Source: an uncultured Aquimarina sp.
GTDB lineage: Bacteria; Bacteroidota; Bacteroidia; Flavobacteriales; Flavobacteriaceae
Length of the DNA stretch: 64,000 nt
Reading direction: 5' to 3'
NCBI GenBank assembly: GCA_947500845.1
Contig: CANMTP010000020.1
Location: 1 to 64,000 of the forward strand
Numbering within the stretch: the first letter of the stretch is position 1; the number at the start of each line of letters is the position of its first letter. The notes under the pieces are model-generated. The model saw only the letters and a list, made by a program, of their open reading frames with translations. It made no database searches and was not told the DNA's origin. The position numbers and the translations under genes were made by a program. Positions 18,797 through 27,183 of the stretch are shown here, piece after piece.

Positions 18797-20899
18797 ATGA
18801 ATCCTAATATTTTACAGACACCAATCGATTATCTTAAGGGCGTTGGACCTGCACGAGCTGATTTGTTACGGTCGGAGTTAGGAATTCACACCTATCAGGA
18901 TTTAGTTAATCTCTTTCCGAATAGATATTTGGATAAAACACAATATTATAAAATCAATCGATTACAACCCACCTCTGCCGAGGTTCAGATTATTGGTAAG
19001 ATTATTAATATCAAGACTGTAGAGCAAAAACGAGGAAAACGACTAGTTGCAAAATTCATCGATGACACCGGAGAAATGGAATTGGTTTGGTTTAGAGGGC
19101 ATAAGTGGATACGCGAAAACCTAAAGCTCAATACACCTTATGTGATCTTCGGAAAAACCAAATACTACAATGGGTTTAGCATGCCACACCCCGAGATGGA
19201 ATTGCTTGAAGAGCACGAAAAAAATCTACGAACTGCCATGCAACCTATATATCCATCTACAGAGAAACTCTCTAACAAAGGGATTACAAATCGGGTGGTA
19301 ATGAAAATGATGCAGCAATTGTTTGTTGAAACCAAAGTTCGTTTTTACGATACCCTTTCCAAGGATATTCTTTCAGCACTAAAACTAATCTCAAAAAGTG
19401 AAGCTGTATTTAATATTCATTTCCCAAAAAGCCAAGAGTTATTAGCCAAATCACAATATCGACTTAAGTTTGAAGAATTATTCTACATTCAGTTACAGTT
19501 AATCACCAAAAAACTGATTAGAAAACAAAAGATCAAAGGATTTCCTTTTACTGAAGTTGGTGAACATTTCAATAATTTTTATAAAAACCACTTACCTTTT
19601 GATCTCACCAACGCACAAAAGCGAGTGATCAAAGAAATCAGAAATGATATTGGCAGTAGTGCACAAATGAACAGATTATTGCAAGGAGACGTTGGTTCGG
19701 GAAAGACAATTGTGGGATTAATGACTATGCTTTTGGCAATCGATAATGGTTTTCAAGCATGTCTGATGGCCCCTACTGCTATTCTAGCTAATCAGCACTA
19801 TCAGGGTATCACAGAGTTAACCAAAGACCTGAATGTCAATGTCAAATTACTCATGGGTAGTACTACCACAAAAGAAAGACGGCAAATTCATGAAGAACTC
19901 GAAGAGGGATCTCTACACATTTTGATTGGTACTCATGCCCTACTTGAAGATAAAGTGCAATTTAAAAATCTTGGACTAGCAATAATCGATGAGCAGCATC
20001 GCTTTGGTGTAGCGCAACGATCCAAACTGTGGCATAAAAATACGTATCCGCCGCATATTTTGGTGATGACAGCGACCCCAATCCCAAGAACACTGGCTAT
20101 GAGTTTGTATGGAGATCTTGATATCTCTATTATTGATGAGTTGCCACCAGGTCGAAAAGCAATTAAAACAGTACATCGTTATGACAGTAACCGATTGAAT
20201 GTATTTAAATTTATTTCAGATGAAATCAAAAAAGGGAGACAGATTTATATCGTATATCCTTTGATCCAAGAATCTGAAGCTATGGATTACAAGGATTTGA
20301 TGGATGGGTATGAAAGTATTGCGCGTTCCTTTCCTGCTCCCGAGTATCAAATATCTATTGTGCACGGCAAAATGAAACCCGCTGATAAAGATTATGAGAT
20401 GGAACGCTTTGTAAAAGGCGAAACACAAATCATGGTTGCCACTACAGTTATCGAAGTTGGAGTGAATGTACCAAATGCCAGTGTAATGATTATTGAAAGT
20501 GCAGAGCGCTTTGGGCTCTCACAATTACATCAGCTTCGTGGGCGCGTTGGGAGAGGTGCTGAGCAGAGTTATTGTATCCTTATGACCAGTCATAAACTCT
20601 CTTCAGACAGTAAAACGAGACTAGAAACTATGGTGCGCACCAACGATGGTTTTGATATAGCTGAAGTCGATTTGAAATTACGGGGCCCGGGAGATATTAT
20701 GGGAACCCAACAAAGTGGAGTTTTAAACCTAAAAATCGCCGATATTGTAAGAGATAATGATATCTTGAAAACAGCGCGATATTATGCTATAAAAATTTTG
20801 AATGAAGACCCATCTCTTTCTTCAGAAAAGAATAAAGTATTACTTTACACCTATCAACAAATGGCAAAACATAAGAACATCTGGAATTATATTAGTTAG
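18797..20899 (+). CDS. recG: ATP-dependent DNA helicase RecG
   Basis: From ATG 18797 the protein has 700 residues. An in-frame ATG at 18734 would add 21 hydrophobic residues not seen in RecG, while MNPNILQTPIDYLKGVGP matches the usual start. The wedge/OB domain occupies about 60-150. Helicase motifs are LLQGDVGSGKTIV (Walker A), the DEQH box in IIDEQHRFGVAQR, MTATPIPRTLA (motif III) and QLRGRVGRG (motif VI). RecG remodels stalled forks and Holliday junctions. It is monocistronic. Confidence 0.95.
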   Translation: MNPNILQTPIDYLKGVGPARADLLRSELGIHTYQDLVNLFPNRYLDKTQYYKINRLQPTSAEVQIIGKIINIKTVEQKRGKRLVAKFIDDTGEMELVWFRGHKWIRENLKLNTPYVIFGKTKYYNGFSMPHPEMELLEEHEKNLRTAMQPIYPSTEKLSNKGITNRVVMKMMQQLFVETKVRFYDTLSKDILSALKLISKSEAVFNIHFPKSQELLAKSQYRLKFEELFYIQLQLITKKLIRKQKIKGFPFTEVGEHFNNFYKNHLPFDLTNAQKRVIKEIRNDIGSSAQMNRLLQGDVGSGKTIVGLMTMLLAIDNGFQACLMAPTAILANQHYQGITELTKDLNVNVKLLMGSTTTKERRQIHEELEEGSLHILIGTHALLEDKVQFKNLGLAIIDEQHRFGVAQRSKLWHKNTYPPHILVMTATPIPRTLAMSLYGDLDISIIDELPPGRKAIKTVHRYDSNRLNVFKFISDEIKKGRQIYIVYPLIQESEAMDYKDLMDGYESIARSFPAPEYQISIVHGKMKPADKDYEMERFVKGETQIMVATTVIEVGVNVPNASVMIIESAERFGLSQLHQLRGRVGRGAEQSYCILMTSHKLSSDSKTRLETMVRTNDGFDIAEVDLKLRGPGDIMGTQQSGVLNLKIADIVRDNDILKTARYYAIKILNEDPSLSSEKNKVLLYTYQQMAKHKNIWNYIS

Positions 20900-20965
20900 C
20901 TAATCATAAATATCAAGGATGTTCGTTACTATACTTAACAGATTAAAAAAATAAAAAAAATACAG

Positions 20966-21424
20966 ATGAAATATACACTAATTATTAGTTTCATTCTTCT
21001 AATCGGCTCAAACCTTACTTTTGGACAACATCTTAATGAGCAGGAATGGGCAACACTTTCTAGATATATAGCATCCGATGATATAAAAGGATTTGAAGAT
21101 TATCTTTCAGAAAAAGATTTTAGTAAAGCCGAGGAAACCAATCCTAATTATACATTCTATAACTGGAAACAAATAGAACCTTTTTATTATGGAGTACGAG
21201 TGAACAAGGCATCGAAACAGGTGACTTATATGACCAATGATCAAAATTATGTTTTAAAAATGCTATCCAAATTTATGTCAGAGTATACTTTGATTACCTC
21301 TGATAAACAAGGAACAAAATCTACCACTCATATTTTTCAATCTCCAGGTAATACTATAGCGGTAAAATTAGATACGTCTACAGACTCTGGCACGCATTTA
21401 TTATTTGCAGTAACTAAGTCTTGA
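20966..21424 (+). CDS. Exported protein of unknown function
   Basis: The protein has 152 residues and a signal peptide (about 1-20, ending TFGQ). The mature part has a helical N-terminal half with an acidic patch (LSEKDFSKAEE) and a beta-rich C-terminal half with TNDQNYVLKML and THLLFAVTKS. I recognise no family. It follows recG on the same strand by 66 bases with no clear terminator, so read-through is possible. Confidence 0.7.
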   Translation: MKYTLIISFILLIGSNLTFGQHLNEQEWATLSRYIASDDIKGFEDYLSEKDFSKAEETNPNYTFYNWKQIEPFYYGVRVNKASKQVTYMTNDQNYVLKMLSKFMSEYTLITSDKQGTKSTTHIFQSPGNTIAVKLDTSTDSGTHLLFAVTKS

Positions 21425-21532
21425 AGCGTTATTAGAATTAATCTCTAGTGTTTTCAACAATCATGATTATCTAGGTCAGCTTGTCAAAATCAAAAAACCA
21501 GTTGCCATTTTTAAGTAATCCTTGCTAGAACT

Positions 21533-22039
21533 ATGAACGAGAAAATTCTTGAAACAGATAGATTAACATTAGAAAAAGCGATAGTAAAGGACTCAAAATT
21601 CTTTTTTGAATTATTAAATAGTCCTAATTGGATCCAATTTATTGGAGACAGAGGAATTAAAACCAATAATCAAGCTATCGAATATATTGAAAGCTTGATC
21701 AATTCATATAAAAATAATGGATATGGTTTGTACAAAGTATCTTTAAAAAACACTCAAACACCAATTGGTATTTGTGGATTCGTTAAACGTGATTATTTAG
21801 AAAATGCTGATATAGGATTTGCAATCTTACCTAAATATGAAGGTAAGGGATATACAGAGGAAGCGGCCAAAGCAGTTATCAAATACGGCGAATCTAAATT
21901 GAAACTAAGTTCAATTTATGCAGTAACAACTCAAGAGAATCATAAATCCCGTAATCTTTTAAATAAAATCGGACTTTTAGAAATTGGGAAAGTTAAACCT
22001 AATGGTAGCAATACAGAGTTCTTATTATTCTCAAATTAG
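21533..22039 (+). CDS. GNAT-family N-acetyltransferase (RimJ/RimL-like)
   Basis: The protein has 168 residues. The opening ILETDRLTLEKA and the acetyl-CoA-binding region FAILPKYEGKGYTEEAAKAVIKYG (about 100-125), then QENHKSRNLLNKIGL, fit the Acetyltransf_3 group that includes RimJ, RimL and many small-molecule acetyltransferases. The substrate cannot be told from sequence. It converges with a second, only distantly similar GNAT gene 41 bases away. Confidence 0.88.
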   Translation: MNEKILETDRLTLEKAIVKDSKFFFELLNSPNWIQFIGDRGIKTNNQAIEYIESLINSYKNNGYGLYKVSLKNTQTPIGICGFVKRDYLENADIGFAILPKYEGKGYTEEAAKAVIKYGESKLKLSSIYAVTTQENHKSRNLLNKIGLLEIGKVKPNGSNTEFLLFSN

Positions 22040-22080
22040 AGAAAGATTTAGCAACACAAAACTATAGGTAAGGATTAATT

Positions 22081-22584
22081 TTATTTCCTTCTGAGGGCAT
22101 AAATCAACTCATCTTCATACTCCCCGAATTTGTACAAGGTCTTTTCAAACTTTGCTTCCAATATGAAACCTGTTTTTTCTAATACTTTTTGAGATGCCAA
22201 ATTACTACCAAAAGATCTGGCAAAAATTCTATCGATCTGTAAAAGATTGGCAAACCCATATTCTATAATCTGCTGAATAGCTTTAGACATAATGCCATTA
22301 CTCCAAAACGGTTCTGCAAGCCAATAACCTAGTTCTGCATTTTTGCACTGGATATCAGATTGAGGATGTAATCCTATTCCGCCACAAGGCACGTTATCTA
22401 ATATAATAGCAAAAATATGATCTGTAGAATTATCAGAAGCGAAACTTAAAAAATTTCTACCATCTTCTTTAGTGTAGGGATAGGGAAACTTGTTAGATAA
22501 GTTTCTAGCTATCTTATAATTATTGGCATATTTTACTAAATCATCAAGATCATCTAATTCCCAAGGTCTCAATAAAAGTTGCAT
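22081..22584 (-). CDS. GNAT-family N-acetyltransferase (RimJ/RimL-like)
   Basis: The protein has 167 residues. It shows LLLRPWELDDLDDLVKYANN at the start, ELGYWLAEPFWSNGIMSKAI (about 82-101) as the acetyl-CoA site and SFGSNLASQKVLEKTGF near the end, all typical of Acetyltransf_3 proteins. It is probably a protein or small-molecule N-acetyltransferase in the cytoplasm. It is a single gene, with no terminator seen in the 41-base gap. Confidence 0.88.
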   Translation of the reverse strand: MQLLLRPWELDDLDDLVKYANNYKIARNLSNKFPYPYTKEDGRNFLSFASDNSTDHIFAIILDNVPCGGIGLHPQSDIQCKNAELGYWLAEPFWSNGIMSKAIQQIIEYGFANLLQIDRIFARSFGSNLASQKVLEKTGFILEAKFEKTLYKFGEYEDELIYALRRK

Positions 22585-22755
22585 TACAATACTATTAGAG
22601 TTAATTAATACTTTACTACAAATGTAATTCTAATCACAAATGATGAATAAAAAAATAAAATTCTTCGATTAATTTAAACCAATAACATAAAATTCTATAC
22701 AAACCGACCGATTTATTTTTTTTGAAAGAGCTATACACGTTTAAGTTATTAAAAC

Positions 22756-22781
22756 AAAAACCTCTATTTTCATAGAGGTTT
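22756..22781 (-). terminator. Rho-independent terminator of the secreted endonuclease gene
   Basis: AAACCTCTA and TAGAGGTTT form a perfect 9-bp stem with a 6-base loop. On the minus strand it is followed by a T-rich tail. It sits 22 bases after the stop of the gene at 22803-25379. Confidence 0.85.
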
Positions 22782-22802
22782 CCAATATCTGATACTCAAA
22801 AA

Positions 22803-25379
22803 CTACTTGATAAAGATCTTTTCAGAAAAACTTCTTTGTCCGTCAAAAATTTTGATAAAATATAGTCCTGCGGTTAGTCCATCCAATTCTACTCTATTTC
22901 CATAAGTCGTTCCCGATCTCACTACACGGCCTATTGAATTGGTAAGTGTGAAATTTACTTCTCGATGATCTCGCATGTCGAATTGAATATATTTTGTTGC
23001 CGGATTAGGGTATATTTTTGCAGAAAACACTTTATCCTCTCGTCCTAATTCTCCATCGATCTTTACAGTAGAGAACCCTTTTGCTCTTGTTGCAGAAGAA
23101 CCAATAGTTACATTATAATCTTCTACTTCTCCGTAGCCAAAAGTTTCACAGGCAGTCGGAGCTCCGTTCCATTTCAAAGAGACTCTCATTCTCGTAGTAC
23201 CAGATACTGCAGACGATGGCACTGTGAAGTCATATGATAAATTACCAGAATTTGAGGTAGAACCGGTAACTACTTTCTCTGAAGACTCGAAAATGCCATT
23301 TCTATTAAAATCAATCCATACTCCCCAATGCTCTGTATAGGATGCACTCGCAAATCCAACACTTAAAACTATGGTATTGGATCCATAGGAAAGATTTCCT
23401 GTTTGTGAAGTAAAATCTCCATATCCTCCATCACGCCCTGTTGTATTAGAGACGCCACCAATACCAACAAAATCTATAAACTCATAAGTTACAGTATTTC
23501 CTGTTGAAGAACAATAGGTACGTACAATATCCTGCGTCGTAATATTTACCGGATCACTTAAACCGGACATATTTCCTGAGGCATCGTATGCATTTATGGT
23601 AAACATATAGCTTGTACCCGGAGTCAAGCCAGAAACTTCATAATTGGTTTCTGAAGTTGCTACTAAGAAAGTACCATCCTGATAAACATTATATCCCGTA
23701 ATGCCTACATTATCGGTTGATCCATTCCAGGAAAGGTTTAGATTATTATCCCCAATATTGGACCCAACTACATTTGTTGGTATGGAAGGAGCCTCAGTAT
23801 CCATGTTATTTTCTCCTCCGTCAAAGATGTGATTTCCCAAGTTTTCAAAAGTGTTTTGAGGGTAAGAATCCCATTCTAATACTTGATAACTTGTAGAAGG
23901 TGATGATATATCTGCTTTTCGTCTTAGAGTAATATCCTTGGCAAAATTCGAGGATCCCTCATTAAATGTCCCTATGACATCTATTAAAACATTATTTTTA
24001 AATAACCCAACAGGATCATTTCCATTAAAACTCATTGCTGATGCTCCCGAAATCAAGTTGGCATTATTTGTAATAGTAGTCACTGCAGAACTATTTGCTA
24101 TTATGTAAACGTCATTATTAGCTATGGTTCCCGAAAGATTAAGTCCACTTGACCAGGTACCGGATCCATTGGTTTGTCTTTTCAAAGAATACTCCGAAAG
24201 ATTTATAGACCCACCTGTAAAATTTGCTATTTCTAGTGCCTTATTATTTGATGATCCTTCAACGTATTCAGAAAAGAACAATTCTGTTGCTAATCCTACA
24301 GATGTACTATCTTGAGTAGTTACACTAAGAACTACACTAGCTTCAGACAGATTTCCCGAAGCATCTTTCGCTCTCACAAAAAAGGAGTATGTTGTGTTTG
24401 CAATTAATCCCGAAACAGTAAAACTTGTTGTTGTAGAAGATCCAATTGAGGCTCCTTCTAAATAAATATCATACGCTGTTACTCCTACATTATCAGTTGA
24501 AGCATTCCAAGATAATGTCGCTGAAGTTTCTGTTGTATTGCTAGCGGTAAGATTCATTGGTATAGTTGGTGATATGGTATCCTCACCTCCTACTGTACCA
24601 CCAAACCTATCTTCTGCTTGAGGTCCTCCCCATATTTGTGTTGCAAATGCAGGGTTATCGATAAATGGATTGCGATTACCTTGAAGATTTTCCAGTAAAG
24701 GATTACGCTGTATTTCTAATTGCGAAACTGGATCTTCTGCATTCCACTCCAAAAATAATTGAAGCATATTGGGATCACTGACTGTTGTAACTCCTACACC
24801 TACATTTTTAGGCAAAGTCCTGTTTCCGTAACGAATATACATATACATCATCATACGCGCCACATCTCCTTTCCATTCATCACCCGGATACCAATGTCCT
24901 TGAGCTGTAGGTCCAGAATTACCTGATCCAGCAGCAAATTTCCTGCTTCCGCGTGAAGAATTACGTTGCACGTCTGCAGGCCTGAGGTGATGAGCATCTG
25001 CTCCCGGACCTTCAGTTCCCAGATTTGGACTTCCTAATGATTTAGGATAAACATGTTCTCTGTTCCAATCGGTTGCTCCTCCTCCATTATTATTTATTCC
25101 TCTCGTTCTATCTGTCGTTGAATTACCATCGGTATTATTATATCCATACACCAAGATTACTTTCGAACCATCTGTTAGATCCAAATCTGTTTGCTTAAGT
25201 GCATCCCAAACTCCCGGGGTGTAAGAAAGAAATGTTGCGTGAGTATTTGTCACTTTAGCCCCTAATTCATTTTGTAAAGCTTGACCAGTCAAATTTAGAT
25301 TAATATCGTTGTAATATGCAGGAATCTGGCTGTATAAGGAAATAGAAATGAGAACTAATAAAAGTGCTATTTTTTTCAT
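22803..25379 (-). CDS. Secreted endonuclease I-family nuclease with FN3, lamin-tail, GEVED and T9SS domains
   Basis: The protein has 858 residues and a signal peptide (1-18). An endonuclease I domain (about 20-260) carries WNREHVYPKS, DAHHLRPADV and GDVARMMMYMYIRY. It is followed by a fibronectin type III domain (about 270-355), a lamin-tail-like domain (about 365-520, ELFFSEYVEGSSNNKALEI), a second FN3 (about 525-615), a GEVED domain (about 620-760, ending GYGEVEDYNVTI) and a T9SS type A sorting domain (about 785-858, IYPNPATKYIQFDM). It is probably an extracellular DNase/RNase that scavenges nucleic acids or acts in biofilm. It has its own terminator. Confidence 0.93.
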   Translation of the reverse strand: MKKIALLLVLISISLYSQIPAYYNDINLNLTGQALQNELGAKVTNTHATFLSYTPGVWDALKQTDLDLTDGSKVILVYGYNNTDGNSTTDRTRGINNNGGGATDWNREHVYPKSLGSPNLGTEGPGADAHHLRPADVQRNSSRGSRKFAAGSGNSGPTAQGHWYPGDEWKGDVARMMMYMYIRYGNRTLPKNVGVGVTTVSDPNMLQLFLEWNAEDPVSQLEIQRNPLLENLQGNRNPFIDNPAFATQIWGGPQAEDRFGGTVGGEDTISPTIPMNLTASNTTETSATLSWNASTDNVGVTAYDIYLEGASIGSSTTTSFTVSGLIANTTYSFFVRAKDASGNLSEASVVLSVTTQDSTSVGLATELFFSEYVEGSSNNKALEIANFTGGSINLSEYSLKRQTNGSGTWSSGLNLSGTIANNDVYIIANSSAVTTITNNANLISGASAMSFNGNDPVGLFKNNVLIDVIGTFNEGSSNFAKDITLRRKADISSPSTSYQVLEWDSYPQNTFENLGNHIFDGGENNMDTEAPSIPTNVVGSNIGDNNLNLSWNGSTDNVGITGYNVYQDGTFLVATSETNYEVSGLTPGTSYMFTINAYDASGNMSGLSDPVNITTQDIVRTYCSSTGNTVTYEFIDFVGIGGVSNTTGRDGGYGDFTSQTGNLSYGSNTIVLSVGFASASYTEHWGVWIDFNRNGIFESSEKVVTGSTSNSGNLSYDFTVPSSAVSGTTRMRVSLKWNGAPTACETFGYGEVEDYNVTIGSSATRAKGFSTVKIDGELGREDKVFSAKIYPNPATKYIQFDMRDHREVNFTLTNSIGRVVRSGTTYGNRVELDGLTAGLYFIKIFDGQRSFSEKIFIK

Positions 25380-25747
25380 TGTGTAACGTGAATTAGTTTA
25401 TTGTTTTTTTTGATTGCTATTCATTAAACCGAGCCGAAGCTAAAATTATTTTATTGAATTTTCTAATGCGAATTGTTACGAAATGGTTATCTAGTATGTT
25501 GACAATCTATTATTTATAAAAAATATAATTATAAAAATCTGATTTTTAGATATTTAAAAAATATAATATATGTTAACAAGTTATTTCTTACAAAACTATC
25601 AGAATTGTATTTCAGGCTGAATAGACTATGTTTCCTATTGGTTTTGGATCATTTTCAATAATACCTCACTTATTTCGTGGTTTTTAAGTAACTGTATTCC
25701 AATATTTTAAATTAAATTTAAAAACTAACTTAAATATATTACACAAA
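25380..25747. other. AT-rich intergenic region upstream of the small peptide gene
   Basis: This 368-base gap lies between the divergent endonuclease gene and the 53-codon peptide gene. It is strongly AT-rich, especially 25500-25580. A TTTTGG at 25642-25647 could be part of a rightward -33 box, but no matching TAnnTTTG is clear. I see no DnaA boxes, no large inverted repeats and no other reading frame worth listing. Confidence 0.4.
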
Positions 25748-25909
25748 ATGAAAAAGATCATAAATCTAACCCATGTTAAAAGACTTAGTAAAGAACAACA
25801 GCAAGAAATTACCGGAGCTAACTTTAACAGACCTTACTGTGGACCTCCAGGTCAATGCTGTGTGAATTTACCTAATGGAGGAAGATTCTGTGATTACGGA
25901 TACTGCTAA
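25748..25909 (+). CDS. Small Cys-rich secreted-peptide precursor (bacteriocin-like leader peptide family)
   Basis: This 53-residue peptide has an N-terminal leader-like part, MKKIINLTHVKRLSKEQQQ, then EITGAN. It follows the pattern of Bacteroidota natural-product and bacteriocin-like precursors (MKKI...L...LSK.EQ..I.GG), here with GA in place of GG. The core of about 28 residues is rich in Gly, Pro, Asn and aromatics and has five cysteines (31, 37, 38, 48, 53), including a CC pair and a C-terminal Cys. The gene stands alone, with a strong terminator directly after it. No modification enzyme or peptidase-ABC transporter lies nearby. The coding call is supported by codon structure, leader and terminator; the function is inferred. 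Confidence 0.7.
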   Translation: MKKIINLTHVKRLSKEQQQEITGANFNRPYCGPPGQCCVNLPNGGRFCDYGYC

Positions 25910-25934
25910 TCCAACGGTTGCATGTGGGCATAAT

Positions 25935-25971
25935 AAAAAAGGGATGTTTATTATATAAACATCCCTTTTTT
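25935..25971. terminator. Bidirectional Rho-independent terminator
   Basis: A perfect 10-bp stem, GGGATGTTTA with TAAACATCCC (25941-25950 and 25956-25965), is flanked by A and T runs. It serves the small peptide gene on the plus strand and ackA on the minus strand; its right edge touches the ackA stop codon. Confidence 0.92.
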
Positions 25972-27157
25972 ATTTAGAAAGAAGCATAAAGGATTGTGTG
26001 GCAATCTCTAGCTCCTCGTTAGTGGGGATCACCAATACCTTCACTTTTGACGAAGATGAGCTAATATCTCTTTCTTCTTTTGAGCGAATCTCATTTTTTT
26101 CTTGGTCTATGTCAATACCCAAAAAATCTAAATCTTTACAAACCAAACTTCTAATCATATCAGAGTTCTCTCCTATTCCTGCCGTAAAAACTATTGCGTC
26201 AAGACCATTTAGAATAGCAGCATAGGCTCCAACAAATTTTTTGATGCGGTAGGCATTCATTTTCAAGGCTAATCTACAATTTTCATCTCCTTTTTCAGCT
26301 TCAGATTCTATATCTCGCAAATCACTATATCCGGTAAGACCCAGCATTCCGCTTTCTTTCTGCAACAGCGTATTTACTTCATTTATTGAATATCCCAGAG
26401 AATTAACCATATAAAAAATAATTGCAGGATCAATATCACCAGAGCGTGTTCCCATAATAAGACCATTCATAGGTGCAAATCCTAAGGTATGATCAATACT
26501 TTGTCCATCTTTTACTGCAGTCATGCTGCAGCCATTACCCAAATGAATAGTTATGATTTTGGTTCTATCTTTTCCTAGATAGTTAATTGCCTTCTCTGAT
26601 ACATATTTATGACTAGTCCCATGAAAACCATAAAGTCTAATATTATTTTCATCTAAAAACCTATTCGGGATAGCATACTTGTAGGCCTCAATAGGTATAG
26701 TTTGATGAAAAGCAGTATCAAAGACAGCCACTTGTTTAGCAGTTGGAAAAATCTCTTCTGCAACCAAAATACCTTCAAGATTTGCTGGGTTATGTAAGAG
26801 TGCCAATGCAGAAAGCTTTTCTATTTTTTGTTTCACTTCTTCAGTAATCTCTACTGTTTCAGCAAACGTGCTTCCTCCATGTACAACCCGATGCCCAGCG
26901 ACATGAATTTCTGAGGCTGATTGTATCACTCCCAAATCTGAATCCATTAAGTATTTCGCAATCAACTCTAGCCCTTCTTTATGATTCTGAATAGGAGCTA
27001 TCTTTTCAATTTTCTCTTTATTTGTTTTGTAACTTATTCTTGCATTATCCAAACCAATTCTTTCTACTATACCAGAGCAAATAACTTTAGCTTCGGGCAT
27101 TTTGAACAATTGAAATTTTATTGAAGAGCTTCCTGAATTTAATACTAATATTTGCAT
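25970..27157 (-). CDS. ackA: Acetate kinase
   Basis: The protein has 395 residues, the normal length. The start ILVLNSGSSSIKFQLF, the HRVVHGG segment, FDTAFH, GFHGTSHKYVS, TIHLGNGCS and FTAGIGENSD are signatures of acetate kinase in the ASKHA fold. It converts acetyl phosphate and ADP to acetate and ATP in the cytoplasm. It lies 26 bases downstream of pta, forming the classical pta-ackA operon, here in the order pta first. Confidence 0.97.
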   Translation of the reverse strand: MQILVLNSGSSSIKFQLFKMPEAKVICSGIVERIGLDNARISYKTNKEKIEKIAPIQNHKEGLELIAKYLMDSDLGVIQSASEIHVAGHRVVHGGSTFAETVEITEEVKQKIEKLSALALLHNPANLEGILVAEEIFPTAKQVAVFDTAFHQTIPIEAYKYAIPNRFLDENNIRLYGFHGTSHKYVSEKAINYLGKDRTKIITIHLGNGCSMTAVKDGQSIDHTLGFAPMNGLIMGTRSGDIDPAIIFYMVNSLGYSINEVNTLLQKESGMLGLTGYSDLRDIESEAEKGDENCRLALKMNAYRIKKFVGAYAAILNGLDAIVFTAGIGENSDMIRSLVCKDLDFLGIDIDQEKNEIRSKEERDISSSSSKVKVLVIPTNEELEIATQSFMLLSK

Positions 27158-27183
27158 AGTTTCTAAAGAATCTAGGTTCTAAA

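Noticed and set aside
22081..22584. The two neighbouring GNAT genes as a toxin-antitoxin or duplicated pair
   Set aside because: They are convergent, only distantly similar, and neither has an antitoxin partner with a DNA-binding domain.
25380..25747. Replication origin or attachment site in the AT-rich gap
   Set aside because: No DnaA boxes, no direct repeats flanking an element, no integrase nearby.
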